This document shows, one piece after another, positions 1 through 12,172 of a DNA stretch of 64,000 bases; the stretch's first letter is position 1; each line of letters starts with the position of its first letter. The notes below the pieces were generated by a model. It was not told the origin of the DNA. It was given only the letters and a program-made list of their open reading frames with translations, and did not search any database. Position numbers and translations under genes: made by a program. This DNA is from Glandiceps talaboti. Lineage: Eukaryota; Hemichordata; Enteropneusta; Spengelidae. The stretch spans positions 21,423,723-21,487,722 of the forward strand of contig NC_135556.1 in the NCBI RefSeq assembly GCF_964340395.1, read 5' to 3'.

Positions 1-33
1 TGATCATTTTTTATGCAAAAGAACTTGATTGTA

Positions 34-117
34 TGACTGATTGATTGACTGACTGACTGACTGACTGACTGACTGGTCGATTGATTAATCGATTTATCGA
101 TCGATCGATCGATCGAT
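34..117. repeat. (TGAC)n then (ATCG)n microsatellite
   Basis: Short tetranucleotide arrays in the upstream intron of the aminopeptidase gene. Bases 1-447 contain no other recognisable feature apart from the splice acceptor at 446-447. Confidence 0.85.
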
Positions 118-447
118 AATATTGTCACCCTGAAATACGTGTTGATTCTATCTGTTTGCAGTAATCTGTGGGCTCCACAAGCCGGTTTACGATTTCTATA
201 AATAGTTCCTCAAAACATTAAGAAACCGTCCCCACAAAAGTTACCCATATTAATGTGAGTGCTGATGGCTCAATTTGCATAGACCAATTTCAAGGAACAC
301 GGTGACATTTATAATAAAAGATAAGAATCATACAATTTGGAAACACTCTCGCATATTTTTATCATTTATCTTATGTATTGCCACGGATTGCAGTAGACAT
401 TAAAGAACCTCCTTATCGCTTTATTGTCAATATATTTAAAATTTTAG

Positions 448-2566
448 GCCACGAATGGAGTGAACCCTCACATCTACAGTATTGCTACATTGACTGGACA
501 TGCCGTAAGATCGGTAGGACCCAACTATACGGTATGTAATGATACAAGATTGCTACATTATCACATGTCAAAACACTTGTATGGTGCGAAAAATAAGATC
601 AATGGATGTAACCAGTGCATTATGCACGATAACACACGGTCAGACCTTTTCAAGAGAACATGATATGTGACATATAAAAGGAGGAGGGGGGAGGAGGGGG
701 GGGGGTATACGATAACATAATCGCCCAAGCTTATTCAGTGTCTAATACTTGGTTTGTTGTGGAGTACTATTAGATCAGTCAAATGACAGTAAAACGAGTT
801 TCACTGTGTTGTTATAATATGTACCAGGGCTTGAAATCTTCATAGCCATAGTTTGGCAATATTGACAAATTAAACCTTGTGACTTATTAATTTTAGAAAC
901 ACGTATTGACTATCTTTTTTATTTGAACCAAACTACGGTTAAATTGCATTTGTTTGAGGACAACATTTTATTGCGTTCCCTTTCAATTCAATTAACTTGT
1001 ACTTACAAAACACATCATGTTTTGACGGCAAGTGATACTTTACAAATAAACACTCGTTTTAATTTGAATTACAATTGGGTTAATATTCTTAGATTGTAAT
1101 GGATAATGGACCTGCACGGGATTCTAATCATGCAAGACGTTTACAAAGAGGTATGTCATCATTTCATTATCAACACTTGTCATCTTTTACACCCACAACA
1201 CACACAAACACAATTGTACAAACTCACACAGACCCCCCCCCCCCCCACACACATCGCGTGTTTTATATAGGGAACAGAAAATAAAACCTGAAGATCTCAA
1301 TGAAACTCTCCTTTACAAAAAGTTTCAAAATCTCTACCTAGCTAGCTTTCTCCCAGTTCACAAAGTATCGTCAAGGCAGCAAATAGTTCAACCGATGCAT
1401 GTTAATGAGATATTTAGATGTAGAACTATCAAGGCGTTTGATTATACAATAATTTATACAATGTTTTTGTCTCTCCTAGTTGGAGGAGAAATTGGAGACT
1501 CTCTCGAAGTTTCAACGATCAGAAGAGAGGTGAGTAAAATGGCTTAACGATCAAGTTCCCGCGTCTTGGTAAAGGAAGATCACCTCAGACATAACAGATA
1601 GCAAACGTTTCACTATTGATCAATACGTTCTGATATCAACAGATAGAATATCACATTTATAGGCACGTGTCTACACAGTTGATGCTTAGAACATGTATCC
1701 CATGATACATGTCCATGTACATTTGTATTATCATTAAAACAAAATATCGCATTCTCGATAAATCATTATATTGTTTACAGGATTACGAAGCTCATAAGGG
1801 TAAAACAGATTACGAGGATGTAGTCCAAATACCACTAGCAGCTACCCAGTCTTCACCTAGAGGTCATCAGAATGCTGCTGCCTTTCTCATTATGGCGTCT
1901 GGTCTCGATAAGGTATAATATGGAACATGTGCTGTTTATTACCAATTTCATCCGTCCTAAGACTTTGAATTTTGTAATCACCTTCCTATACATATAGCCT
2001 GTCATGATTTGTGTTTTCTTCTTATCTGTGAGCTATACTTCCATACCTACACAAAGGCTGTACACGACTGTGCACTGTCATTACAAATGTAAATACCAAC
2101 TTCGTACAGACATTGCACTACACTATTAGCAGGTGCACATACAAGTACAAATTACTGTAAACGTCACGGATGGTAGAAGTTATAATGCGATGCATAGAGG
2201 GGTCACCTCCCAAGGGGTCAGCTATGACGTAGTTTTCCTCAGTACAGCGAATGCTTCCTAAATATGAAGGAGTACACTTTGATTGTATGCCAGGTACTAG
2301 GGAAAAAACCTGAAAATCAAATCTCAACACTTTAGTGGAGATGTTCACCTAATCTGTTTGTTCTTTGTCTTCTCCAGCATGGTGTAGATTCAGAAAGCCC
2401 ATTGAGATATTCTCACCTTGATATTGCTGGATCTTCAGGACCCTATCCTGGCATTCCAACCGGTGCTCCTATTGTAGCCTTGGCAACCGACTATATATTG
2501 CCAAGAATGAGACAGAAGGGTGAGGGCAAAGATACTAAAGGAGAAGATAAAGACACCACAGACTAA
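448..2566 (+). CDS. M17 leucyl aminopeptidase-family protein, C-terminal part (5 exons, 5' end off window)
   Basis: Predicted metallo-aminopeptidase of the M17 (leucyl aminopeptidase) family, which removes N-terminal residues from peptides, usually in the cytosol. The coding exons are 448-531, 1093-1150, 1480-1529, 1781-1912 and 2378-2566. All have AG/GT borders and the phases agree (0, 1, 0, 0), giving one frame that ends in TAA at 2564. Family landmarks are ATLTGHA in the first exon, DNGPAR in the second, the RGHQNAAAFLIMASGLDK block in the fourth, and HLDIAGSSG followed by PTGAP in the last. These match the C-terminal catalytic half of M17 enzymes; the HLDIAG/PTGAP form recalls the nematode W07G4.4-type branch rather than classic LAP3. 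The metal-binding NTDAEGR region should lie upstream, outside the window, so catalytic competence cannot be judged. The protein ends in a Lys/Asp/Gly-rich tail. Candidate polyadenylation signals AATAAA lie at 3031 and 3232. Family call firm, subfamily tentative. Confidence 0.83.
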
Positions 2567-3285
2567 AGTGCCTGATTGATAACGTTTAGACTCTGATCAA
2601 TGTATTAAGCTCACACCTCTATAGAATATATATATAATAGAATGGTCTGAGTTGTAAATCAAGATACTGGGTTATATGTAAATAGGCTAAGCGAACAATA
2701 CAAAATTTAAGCATGCTTCATATTCAGAAAATGGAAAGCTAAGAATGTTCAACTGAAACATTAATTTGGGGTTATAACTTTAGTGTTCACCAACAAGTTT
2801 ATCCGGTTAAAACGATATAAAGATACAAGGGAAACAAACTAGCAATAACTGTAATTTTTCTGTAGGGGTATAGTTTGTCGACCTACGAAGATATACTATA
2901 TAATTACTGTATTCAGGCTACTTGGCTATTAATTTTCAGTCGCCAATTATTGACATGCATGCTTTAAAACCTGGAATGCAGACAACTAATTGTGAGAGAC
3001 ACTCCACTGCAGACCTGTCTTGAAAGACAAAATAAACTGGCAATGACTTCAGAAATAAAATGGCATTATTCTAATCCAGAAGTTCTGAAATTTTTTTTCC
3101 AGAGTATAACAAATGTACGAAAGCTGTTAACGTTTCTTGCTTTCTGTAATTTTTTAATGATAACAATAGTTCCACATAATATAAAGTGAACCTGTATGTG
3201 TGGATTACATATCATAATTTAAGTATGAAGCAATAAAACATCACGTGGTTGAAAGGTTTTCTGCACTTAATAATGAACTGCTATA

Positions 3286-3444
3286 TGCACCCCTCTCTCT
3301 GTCTCTCTCCCTCCCCTTCCTCTCACACTCCATCCCCACTCCCATGTCTCCCCCTCCCTCTTTCTGTCTCTCTCTCTGTCGCTGTCTGTCTCTCGGTCTC
3401 TCTCTGTCCATCTGTCTCTGTCTCTCTGTGTGTCTCTGTCTCTG

Positions 3445-3499
<55 letters not shown>
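3286..3499. repeat. CT-rich tract ending in (TC)n
   Basis: Polypyrimidine low-complexity DNA with a pure (TC)n block at about 3447-3498. The long Ser/Leu/Cys ORFs across it are products of the repeat. Confidence 0.9.
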
Positions 3500-3501
<2 letters not shown>

Positions 3502-5150
3502 ACTTCAATAATACTTCGTGGAAAAATAAAACAACAACAACAAAAACAAAAACATTACATTGTGTATTACACGTACGTATGCACAGCCTAATTGTGACTT
3601 TTGTATCCACTATATGTAGACATATTTTTTTTCAGTGTAAGCTTACAACGACTACATTCCTTACTTTTATGTAATTCATACATATAAGAAAATGCACAAC
3701 TAGTGAAAAAATAAGGCCTTGCATGAGACGGTGGGAGTAGAACTTGTCATTTATCTTAAGATTACAAGATGACCAATATACAAATATTCATGTGAGAGAT
3801 AGCGTTGAGTGAAGTGGAAGTCGTACATGCGCACAACTAGCCTATTTCAGTTCACTACGATGGCAGCATGCCAGAAATAAGCCGTTTCATTAATGGAATA
3901 GGTTTGTATTATTTGACAAACCATGAAAAAGAAAATCCATGCTCTGAATGTAATGTCGACTCTCTTCTCTATCATTTTCACGTAATTATATTTGTGTTAC
4001 TTTATTCATACAATATTACTTGCAGTGGGATAGTGTCGTTAGTCTCCTTGCATTGCACTATTGATATTAAATTGGCACATGTGAATTAAGGTCATGAATG
4101 TCAAGGTTCACTAGCAAGTCATGGTCGTTCTGTTGACACAATGCCTTCATCAATTATGTCAACTTTGGCCGACAAGGCGATAGAAAAGACGGATGTTAAC
4201 TGCATATGATAAGGGTTGTTATCTGATCACAAAAAAGTCCATTTTTTTGTTGAATTGTTTCAACATTATTTTGTCGTTTGATTTTGGAGGCCTCATATTA
4301 TCAACATAGCCTGCGTTGTAAGACACTCGAGTTGAGACATAGAACGCAGTTATACAGAAAGTTACAAGAATAAGTATGCTAGAAAACACGTCTCTATTAA
4401 GTCATTTCCCACGGGTGATGACGACTACGTTTTACCGTAAAACACCTAATTTTCATCATATCAAATTCCAGTATTTTAACATTGCAGATGCTTATAAAAA
4501 TTCAACTCCCTTATTTTTTTTCAGTTTGGAAAAAAAATAATTTATGTTTGCTTTTCTAATTTACAATGCACATTCATTGTGGCATTGTTTTCACTACGAA
4601 TACAATACATTTAAAATCGACCGTAACTTTGGGGCTTTACGGTAACGTCCTTCAATGAACACAATACCTGTGACCTGTGTATGCGCATAAACAACCGGTA
4701 CCGGTAATATCTGGTTCCCGACAATCTAGTTCATTCTAGTAAACAACCCATCAGCGCTTATTACGGTTGTACCATATTTTTAGAATCAGGAGATAACGGC
4801 CTAGGCCACGCCGAACTCTACTAGGGTCTCCCAGACTTCACGAGCAAAAAAATACATATTGTATTGGTATTCTGCATACGGGCACGTCGTAGCTACAGTA
4901 GGAATCCAGTGACAGTGTGTAGAAAGTCAATCGATAGTTTGACCTAAACTGTAAACATGACCACGCATCGTTCATTGAGAGTAACGCACTCGTGTGTACA
5001 CTGTACACACACTGCGTATATAAATGTTACACTTGGCAAAGGTGAGTGTTTCTGTTATGACATATTTTCTTCTTTAAAATTTCTTCCATAAGTTGTTTAT
5101 TTCTGAGTGAAAGATACTTGGTGTTTGATTTTATGGATTTTTGTTTTCAA

Positions 5151-5348
5151 TTACGTCATCGAAGGGATCAATGACCTCTCCATGTTTACGTTACGTCATT
5201 AGCGGCTGCAGTTATAAACACAGCGCTAGCCATATTAATATAGGAGTGTTACCACTTCGATTCCTTTTCATACACCGATACTTTGAAATGGGTAATATAC
5301 GTGGTTTGTTGTCGTTTGAGAATGACATCGCTACTGATATTACGTCAT
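5151..5348 (+). promoter_or_regulatory. Cluster of three identical TTACGTCAT sites
   Basis: TTACGTCAT occurs at 5151-5159, 5191-5199 and 5340-5348, always in the same orientation. The core resembles bZIP (ATF/CREB/C-EBP class) binding sites. Three copies of one 9-mer in 200 bp outside a tandem repeat is unusual. It lies about 2 kb upstream of the first recognised CRAL-TRIO exon and might belong to that gene's promoter region; this is inference. Confidence 0.35.
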
Positions 5349-5499
5349 GAGCAAATCCGAGAAATTCTGACGGTCGACATATACCGTATTATAATTCCAT
5401 TGTATGAAATTCTGAACGGACCCTGAACACACAAAACGGTGTTTTTTGTTATGATGGTGATATTTTGCATATAAATTCTGGTTCTCAGTTTATTACGGA

Positions 5500-7115
5500 A
5501 CGCGCAGTATTTACGGCCCGGGGGTGGGGTGTCTGAGGAGAAAATGTTTTGGTCAAACAAAACTTCGCAGCCCCTCCCTCGTGCTCTCATAAATTTCATG
5601 TCCCCCGAAATGAACCCCACAGAAAATCGTAGCCCCCCCCCCCCCACACACACACACACAAAGGTTACACAAATTTGCACATGAGCCAGTGTATGGTAAC
5701 CCTCCTCCCTCCCCAATCCCCAACTTGCCACATTCTGGAGATGCGCAATTGTGTAGTACTATACATTAAAATAACACTGGCAATTGGCAATCGACTCCAG
5801 CTGTCATCCATACGCAATAAGATATTTCTTTGCAAATAGAAGCAATGAGACGTGAGATTTGCACGGACATGTCTCACATTGTACTGTAACCTATACTTGG
5901 AGCTATAGTCCAGTCAAAATAAGATGATTGCAACATAAAATCATTTTTAGTGCATCTTACTCAGAATTGTATGCTGAACAACATATCAACAGTCTAGAAC
6001 AATCTAATTGGTGGAACATTGTGAAAATGAGGTTTTTATTAACTATCATAAATAGCGGTAATACCATATTCACAGAACAGAATATGAACACGTATTTTCA
6101 CTTTTAAACAAATTAAACATAAACACCAAAAGGTATGAACAATGCAAGCAATAACAAACACACTGATACTACACAAATTGCACTTTTCAAATAGAGTACG
6201 TTCATTTAAAATGACTGAAAATAAAGAAAATTACCTACAATGCACAATTGTGAGCAGATAATGACAATTTGTTCCTAAACCATCAATAATAGCATATATA
6301 TGGTTAACTAGGACCTAAATACAAATCAATCAGTGCTGTCTTAAAAGACAAAGGACAAATGCATCCATGTAATGAACACAAACAATGACGGGATATTGAT
6401 ACAATCAAGATATAGGTACTTTTCCATCTCGAGCTCAGTACCTAATGATAGACATACTACTCACAAGGGTGTTAAAATGTACGCTTAAGTTGTACGTTGC
6501 ATATAATCATTGTCCTAGTAATTAAAAATACACACATTAAGTCTGTTTACATTCAATAGGAATGGTTGTACTGTCATGCAGTGACTCAGAAGTAATTCCT
6601 CACCTTCAGACCTACCCATAGACATGTCACTTGCATGGGTGTTTGAATAAATGATATTTCATGAAAATTATATTTTCACTAATTGTGCTAATTTTTAAGA
6701 AACGTCATAGTTCACCATGTTTCCCGAGTTAGATTTTTCTAGACTATTGGTGAATCAGTATAGAATTCTGAGCAAAATGCGCTAAAAAAAATATTTCTCT
6801 GTCGCAATTATGTTCAGCCTATATTTCTGCTAGATTGACTGGATTACTACTCAGCCAGCAGGGTTTCCCCCTCCAATCTTGAATTTGGGCAGAAACAATG
6901 TCCCCGTGATTGCTAGTGGGGAGGGGTGTTCTCCTCCCGCGGTGAGCACTATTTTGAAAAAGGACATGTAAGAGGCCATTTACTAGCAGCATAACATTTC
7001 AAACCATATACATTTATTGAAAGCCATAATCTAAGAGTACTTGAATATTGCCTTCAATACCCTAATTTTATATTCAATACATTACATCAGAATTTTCATG
7101 CCCCCCCCCCCCCCT
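5500..7115 (+). repeat. Dispersed repeat, copy A, interrupted by an insertion at 5906-6846
   Basis: The flanks 5500-5905 and 6847-7115 align, in order and in the same orientation, with the continuous copy at 57330-57840. Shared landmarks include TTACGGC near the start, a block around CCCCCGAAATGAACCC, GTCTCACATTG, AGCAGGGTTT/AACAGGGTTT, TTTCAAACCATA and GAGTACTTGAA. Copy B lacks the roughly 940 bp in the middle, so that piece was inserted into copy A. No coding capacity is seen. Confidence 0.7.
5906..6846. mobile_element. Non-autonomous DNA-transposon-like insertion with short terminal inverted repeats
   Basis: The element begins TAGTCCAGTCAA (5906-5917) and ends TTGACTGGATTA (6835-6846). 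These are inverted repeats matching at 11 of 12 positions. The trinucleotide CTA flanks it on both sides (5903-5905 and 6847-6849), as a target-site duplication would. The borders coincide with the point where dispersed repeat copy A is interrupted relative to copy B. The interior is AT-rich and has no transposase-like ORF, so it would depend on enzymes supplied elsewhere. The short TIR makes superfamily assignment impossible by eye; a 2 bp TA duplication is an alternative reading. Confidence 0.5.
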
Positions 7116-7205
7116 TAAGCTTCGCAAGGGGATGAAAGGAAGATGGCGAATATTCGTTTCCAGGATTGAACATTCACGGTAAACGACATGTCAATTTTGT
7201 TTCAG

Positions 7206-10080
7206 ACAAAATTTTAAAGAACATAGCCAACCCCTATGAACTAAGAAGAAGAGTCACTGTCGAGGAGGCCATGCGAGATTTGGATGGAGACCCAGAAAAT
7301 AGACAACAAAAACTACATGAATTACGAGAAATGTTCAAATCTAGACCAGATATTAACTTCCGAAAGGATGGAACATTCTTGCTACGATTTCTAAGGAGTA
7401 GGAATTTTGAAGTTAATCGGACCTTCAAAACAGTGGTGTATTACTACGAAGTTCGAAGATATTATCGAGAAATATTTGAAAACTATAAACCGTCATCGGT
7501 CAGGAACTTTTCAGAATACAATTCCGTTATGGTCTGTCCTGGTAAGGATCGAAGTGGGAGAAAAGTCATTTTGGTGAAAATAGGTGAGTGCCAAGGGTTG
7601 TGGTTTGAATTTGTTGGCATATCATAACACTACCTCACTCGAAGATTGATTTTTTTTGTGAGTTTTGCTGTTACGGCCGTGCTCTAGATCTGTTTATCAT
7701 ATGAAGATTTCGCATGCGTAAATGAAATACAAGAAATGCCACGGTTACGTGGTGCAGCCAGCGGACAGATTTGTGGTGTTCATTAATTGTAATTTAATCA
7801 TATCATATCATATCATATCGTATCATATCATATCATATCATATCACATCACATCACATCACATCACATCACATCACATCACGTCACGTCACGTCACGTCA
7901 CGTCATGTCATGTCATATCATATCATATCATATCATATACCATATCATGATATCATATCATATCATATCTCATGTCATGTCATGTCATGTTATCTTATAT
8001 TATGTAGGCAATGCACATCAGGAACACTGTTCCATTCTGGACCAGGTGAGAGCAAGTTTGATGATGATTGAAACTATGATGACAGAGAGAGAGATACAAC
8101 TAAATGGTGTAGCCCTTATAGTCGACTGTGGTGAGCTGGCTTTCAGAAACATAACAATGTTAGGTCCACAAATGTTGAAGAAAGTGGTCGATGTTTGTGT
8201 GGTAAGTAAATCATACTTTAGGTCTACTGTAGCTTTCGAGGCTATAGTGTAGTTGACAAGTACGGTTGCTACTGGTTCCATTCAGAATTAAAATTGAAAA
8301 TTAAACCTTGCCTTGGTCTTTGTAGAAACTTGAGATATACTAATGTGTAGCTCTTAGCAGCTATATCCGTGTTTTCTGAAGTATCGATCTTTTTGCAAGA
8401 AAAGTATTCCAAGTTATTGCAACATGACCGAGCTCTGCGTATCACAGTCATCCTGTTGAGGTTGTTTAGTTGTGAAAAACAGTTTGGGTTCTGTAGGTGA
8501 AATTGATATTTACTAGTAATAGAAAAAAAAAATCGCATTTCTGAAAATTTCTGAGTTACGGTTTATGTTTACCACTCGGTGGCATGTTGGCAGGTTAAAC
8601 CGCTGTGGTTAGACACGACTGGACAGATTTCAATTATATGCTGATTTTCAGTGCTCAGTCCCCCGCCCTCCAAGATCAACAATTCTGTGTTATACAGTAG
8701 TTGCCACAATTTAACATTTCTTTTTGACTCCTCGCTCGTAAGTAAAACTAAGATTCGTCGTTGAGGGTGCTCTTTTAATCGTGCGGGGGCGAAATGAAAA
8801 CGTGCCCACAACCCACAATATGAAATGTTAATGCTCAATTGACAAAAATCATTAAGACAATGCCCCAGAGTATTTTATCAGTTTATTAAATCCACAAGAT
8901 GTATCATGGTAAAATAATTCTGTCTTCTTTTGACCATCTTCAACCGTTTAAAGATTTGCCACAATTCAACCATTTCAACCATGTAGTCAGAGACTAATAG
9001 TATCAAGGACTGCATATACAAAGAAGCAAATTAAGGATTCAGAAAAAGATTAAAGTCAAATACACTCAATCAAAAACACATTTCCGATTCTTAGCTCAAA
9101 CCATAACGGATATAGATCAGATTCTAATGGCCCACTACATCAACATATTTCAGGCGCTAGTGTTAGTTTTGATCTGACCCAAGTAGCCTGCAAAACCGAA
9201 ATCACGGTACTTAATTCTATATACTCTTCCCATTCGTCCTGTTCTCTACTTTTCTCGTCCCCTCTCTTACGGTGGATTACACATACTGAGATTTAAGCCT
9301 CCACCCTGATATAACCATCAAAGTGATTTCATATGCATTTATAGTCAAGAACTCGGTACACACAGAATTTCCACGAAATCTTGCATGGTTTGTAGTCATG
9401 TCGAAAAAAATATAATCATTTTGTCATGTTTTCTCTAGAATGCAATGCCGATGACTGTAAAGACGGTTCACGTTGTACGCCAACCTGGAGTATGTGGGTC
9501 TATTTTCACCTTCATCAAACCATTCTTAACAAAGGATGTATCGAGCATGGTAAGGGAATTAAATGTGTTTCCATCACATATCAGTTGGCTGTCGATTGCT
9601 AGCTCAAGTATCAACTGCCTAAATGATGAATTGTATATTTCGAATTTCTGTCGTGTAAAACAATAGGTGGCACAGATGTGTCAAGTGTAGAATTTTAAAT
9701 ACTACCGCTATATCATCAAAAAATAGGAAAATACACAAAAATGTACCCCCACTCCTACGTACCCCCGAAAATCTTGAGCATTCAGAATACACTTAGCTAG
9801 CTGAATAACCATCATCACATCTATTCGTATTCTCCCTGTTTTTCTTTCAAAGATATATTTACATGGCGATGAGTATGGTACATTACATGATCACGTGCCA
9901 TCTGCAATCTTGCCAAGTGACCTAGGGGGTCAGTTGCCTGGACTCGATAATACTGAATGGATTAATAGGACGCTAGCTGCTGAAGAAGAGTTTCACCACA
10001 ATGAACAGTTCGGATTCGTCAACTCTAGAACCGTTGGAGCGTCTGGAGCTAATACAGACAACACAACTCTCATGAAATGA
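7206..10080 (+). CDS. CRAL-TRIO domain protein, clavesin/TTPAL-like (4 exons seen, N-terminus missing)
   Basis: Predicted lipid-binding/transfer protein of the Sec14-like CRAL-TRIO class. Relatives bind tocopherol, retinal or phosphoinositides; clavesins bind PtdIns(3,5)P2 on endosomes. The exons are 7206-7583, 8008-8201, 9439-9549 and 9853-10080; phases agree and TGA is at 10078. The CRAL-TRIO N-terminal helical part is seen as RPDINF followed by LLRFLRSRNF. The lipid-binding domain follows, with NGVALIVDCGELAF in exon 2, VVRQPGVCG and FIKPFL in exon 3, and LHGDEYGTLHDHV and the hallmark LPSDLGG in exon 4. The last exon is closest in pattern to clavesins (LHGN..LHQ...EILPSEFGG). The acceptor at 7204-7205 (TTTTGTTTCAG) is strong and no in-frame ATG precedes the conserved region, so a short upstream exon must supply the start. 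An AAGATGGCG at 7141 reaches a stop after eight codons and was not used. AATAAA at 10412 may be the poly(A) signal. Confidence 0.88.
7797..8000. repeat. Pentanucleotide array (ATATC/ACATC/ACGTC/ATGTC) in CRAL-TRIO intron
   Basis: Blocks of the variant units follow one another: ATATC, ACATC, ACGTC, ATGTC, ATATC and ATGTC again. The array sits immediately 5' of the exon starting at 8008, so the intron's acceptor region lies right beside it. Confidence 0.92.
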
Positions 10081-10955
10081 CTTCCGATACGATGTATAAT
10101 TATGGTGACGTCACGGTGTATGAGGAGAAAAATTGAAAAGAGAAAATTAACATCTTTAGATGTAAAATGAAATCATTTTCTGTCATAAATATGTCTTCCA
10201 ACTTCGCAAAGAATGGATATCCGAGATTGGTGCTAAAAGACACATCAAAGTACGTTTTTCCAAACAAACTCATGCAAAAACATTATTAGAAATGAACGTT
10301 GTTTATCAAATGTTTCTATTCTCATTTAAAAAAATGTGATGATGAAATTACAGAATGTGAAAATATATATTTTTTTTCATGATCACTCTAGAGGTTACCA
10401 AACTTTATTGAAATAAAATTTTACGAGTACATTAGCAGCAAGGTTGAAGTATTGGAAAATTAATAAATAAATAGAAAATTAACGTTTCGATGTTTCTTTG
10501 ATCTTAAGTGGATGACTGGACTGTGTAACTTAATCTAACCAAGTGTGTATAAGTTCTGTAAAGTACCTGTAAGGATATTTCAAATATAATCTAAAGAAAG
10601 TCCCGTCCAAAAATTAAACATGAATCTGGTAAGAGACTCGCTGTAGAACCCAATGCCTATGTCTCACTCCAATTTCGACATCATTTACTGTATCTCACGT
10701 CAGCTTGGAGGTTTGAGCAGAGATTGATTATATGATTATTGATAATGCGATGATTTCATCGCTAAAGTAACCTGGTTATCATGTAAACTGTAAAATATAG
10801 TTGTTGGGATTTTATTCAATTGATGTCATTATCATAGCGCCATCAACGACTGTATCATCCACTCTACGGGTTACAGATCCATTGATCCTCGAACTTGTGC
10901 GTCTCTTTCATTCAGTTAGGAAGAGCACAACATATTCAAATCAACGTGCGCGCGC

Positions 10956-11030
10956 ATGTGTGTATGTACATGTATGTATGTATGCATGTATGTATGTATG
11001 TATGTATGTATGTATGTATGTATGTATGTA

Positions 11031-11063
<33 letters not shown>

Positions 11064-11200
11064 ATGTATGTATGTGTGTGTATGTATGTATGTATGTATG
11101 TATGTGTGTGTGTGTGGGTGAGTGGGTGGGTGTATGTATGTATGCACGCATGCATATACGTGTGCACACGTATGTACGTGTGTGTGTGGGTGGAGTCTTT
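10956..11200. repeat. (TGTA)n / (TG)n compound microsatellite
   Basis: TGTA units alternate with TG blocks. The array produces Met-Tyr-Val-Cys or His-Thr-Tyr-Ile ORFs in several frames, none of them real. Confidence 0.95.
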
Positions 11201-11961
11201 GTATATTCCTGTTTCATCATAGACAGTTTCAATTTCAGTAAATGACTGCTTCAAATCTTTGTTTGTTCGGTTCAAAACCACATCTCTGTTATCCAACCTT
11301 AAAATTTAATCACGAAAACACACATCTTACAAATGTAACGTCTTCTAGTAAAAAAAAACCCAACTGATTAATCATCATACTCTTAGAGGAGAATAAATGT
11401 GTAGTCCCGTCTACTGAAAAGAAATGTACCGCCTGTCTAAAAGCAATATCAGTTGGTAAGGATTGTAATAAGCACGGCTGATCCTTTCAATAACGTCCAG
11501 TGTACTTCTGTGATTAAAAGAGACCCGTAATTGGATTAACTTTAATTTTCCAAACTGTACGTTGGAGAAAACTGTATTCATCTTATTCTGAGTCCAGGGA
11601 TTTGCCTTGTGTGAACTCCTAAAGCAGTTGCATTTGTAGTAGGCCGATTTCTTTGTTAGAAGAAGCTAAAGTGGTGCCCTTGTATGGCTTCTAATTTCTT
11701 GTCTAAATATAATACATGGCAACTTCCTTCGTGAAGTCTTTTAAATACGGTGGGTTCCTATTTGTGAAATCTTTCGAGTGCTCTTTATTACTATCATTCG
11801 ACAAGACTGCCCTAGGTCTTTTTAAGACTTATGGATGGTTCAAACGATTTGTCAGTCGGAGATACACCATATTATGTAGTGTGTATTTCTGCCATCAGTA
11901 TGATCAGTTCATGAGAGTCCTCTGTAAGCTACAGTGTGGTCATACCCAAACATGCACATAC

Positions 11962-12030
<69 letters not shown>

Positions 12031-12172
12031 TAGACAGACAGACAGACAGACAGAAAACAGATTCAGATACATACATACATACATACATACATACATACAT
12101 ACATACATACATACATACATACATACATACATACATACATACATACATACATACATACATACATACACTACT
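11962..12172. repeat. (ACAG)n followed by (CATA)n microsatellite
   Basis: About 90 bp of ACAG units with one TAGA variant are followed by a short unique stretch and then about 100 bp of CATA units. Confidence 0.95.

Larger units (their letters stand above)
2567..5905. other. Intergenic region between the aminopeptidase and the CRAL-TRIO gene
   Basis: It holds the aminopeptidase 3' end (AATAAA at 3031 and 3232), a CT-rich low-complexity tract at 3286-3499, and a cluster of TTACGTCAT motifs at 5151-5348. A perfect 9+1+9 palindrome lies at 4992-5010, just before a TATATAAA-like stretch at 5017-5024 and a strong-looking donor GTGAGT at 5041. The missing N-terminal exon of the CRAL-TRIO gene could lie in this interval or in 5906-7205, but I could not identify it. 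No protein-coding ORF here resembles a known family. Confidence 0.6.

Noticed and set aside
10895-11296. ORFs of Met-Tyr-Val-Cys or His-Thr-Tyr-Ile repeats (also at 11909-12283, 15149-15940, 42629-43228)
   Set aside because: Tetranucleotide arrays lack stop codons in most frames; there is no unique protein sequence.
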